Of a stretch of DNA of 63,081 nucleotides, positions 62,577 through 63,081 are shown piece after piece. Within the stretch, counting starts at the first letter, position 1. Each line of letters opens with the position of its first letter. A program made the position numbers and the translations under genes. The notes under the pieces were generated by a model that was not told the origin of the DNA, ran no database searches, and saw only the letters and a list, made by a program, of their open reading frames with translations. Source of the stretch: an uncultured Pedobacter sp. (GTDB lineage: Bacteria; Bacteroidota; Bacteroidia; Sphingobacteriales; Sphingobacteriaceae); the NCBI RefSeq assembly GCF_913776295.1, contig NZ_CAJYOJ010000042.1:1-63081 (forward strand), given 5' to 3'.

Positions 62577-63014
62577 GAAATTCCACACGCACTAAAATGC
62601 TCCAGAATCTTGATGTCACACATATCATTTTTATGAGATAATTATTACTCTTGAGGCGACAGACTTCAATAGATTGATCGTCATTCCCACGCGCAGTCGG
62701 GAATCTTAATCTTTAGGCTTATGGCATCAAGATTATCTTCGATGAGCACTCCGTGGTTCCCATCCAATAGCCATCGGATCAAATTGGGAATGATGATCCC
62801 ACGTCATGTGTTAATTCATTTAAACTCCTCTGTCATTCATTTTTTTCTGTGTAATAAACTGCATAAAGCATAGTAACAAGCATTTCAGCTACATAAATGG
62901 CCAAATATTAGTCACTGGCACCAAAAAAGGCCTAACGGCAGCGAATTAACCGATCTAAACCCGATAAAACGAATGCTCCCGATTCTTCATTCTACCGTGT
63001 GGACACATCTTTTG
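62577..63014. other. Noncoding tail with a palindromic repeat
   Basis: No plausible gene. GATCGTCATTCCCA (62676-62689) and TGGGAATGATGATC (62785-62798) are 14-base arms with one mismatch, another member of the CGTCAT family, with a smaller CCATCCAAT/ATCGGATCAAATTGGG inverted set inside. Confidence 0.55.
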
Positions 63015-63080
63015 CTAAGTTTCAGGGATATTTTTGATTCTCCATCCAATATTTATTTCAGCGAATTTTTGTAGCCCAAT
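63015..63080 (-). CDS. Possible C-terminus of a gene entering from beyond the window
   Basis: The minus strand is open from the window edge for 21 codons (ending RIKNIPET, stop at 63015-63017). The tract is too short to identify. It could equally be chance; composition is compatible with a gene end. Confidence 0.2.
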   Translation of the reverse strand: MGLQKFAEINIGWRIKNIPET

Positions 63081-63081
63081 C

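Overview
The window reads as chromosomal DNA of a Bacteroidota species, most likely a Sphingobacteriaceae member close to Pedobacter. This is inferred from gene content: SusC/SusD pair with FecI/FecR-type regulators, DUF5689 and DUF4142 proteins, a Spy-like LTxxQ protein, C-terminal aromatic outer-membrane barrels, ATTTTG-rich promoters close to the Bacteroidota TAnnTTTG consensus, and AT-rich sequence. No database search was possible, so the genus is a judgement. No tRNA, rRNA operon, CRISPR array or complete prophage was seen. One structural RNA, the RNase P RNA, is clear.

Layout. 1-4200: a truncated IS1182-type transposase runs into a decayed DUF3526 ABC permease, followed by an intact TonB-dependent siderophore-type receptor and an ABC ATPase. 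4387-7188: lysA and an aspartate kinase on the minus strand, with two tiny overlapping membrane-protein genes on the plus strand filling the space between them. 7534-11708: phosphohexomutase, a Sco/cytochrome c lipoprotein pair, and a UPF0175/DUF3368 toxin-antitoxin pair whose toxin is broken. 11757-12133: rnpB. 12138-18951: PPK2, PBP1A and a large secreted peptidase/propeller/barrel protein. 19115-20375: divergent GIY-YIG and XRE-S24 genes with matching operators. 20979-22709: bioF-bioD.

22798-34452 (minus) is the main accessory locus: ECF sigma factor, anti-sigma FecR, SusC, SusD, DUF5689 lipoprotein, Tat-type metallophosphoesterase and a secreted glycerophosphodiesterase. It looks like a self-regulated outer-membrane uptake and phosphoester-cleavage system. 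Its last intergenic gap carries six tandem hairpins and a duplicated gene end.

35909-40517 holds a ROK/polyphosphate-glucokinase-like kinase followed by gnd, zwf and pgl, the oxidative pentose phosphate genes in reverse of pathway order. 41120-42328 is a DUF4143 ATPase. 42414-45355 is a translationally coupled ppk1-ppx pair; with the PPK2 and the ROK kinase, four genes in this window touch or may touch polyphosphate. 45454-49614 has a histone H1-like Lys/Ala protein, YajQ, a GNAT enzyme, a DUF4142 lipoprotein and a subtilase with a large helical insertion.

49851-53580 encodes a three-subunit periplasmic molybdenum aldehyde oxidoreductase of the PaoABC type. 53921-57724 is DUF2071, kdsA and recQ; 57816-59890 is kdsD and a mannose-1-phosphate guanylyltransferase, so two KDO-pathway genes sit on either side of recQ. 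The window closes with rlmB, dnaB and a noncoding tail. Dispersed imperfect palindromes with CGTCATCC/GGATGACG-like arms recur between genes throughout.
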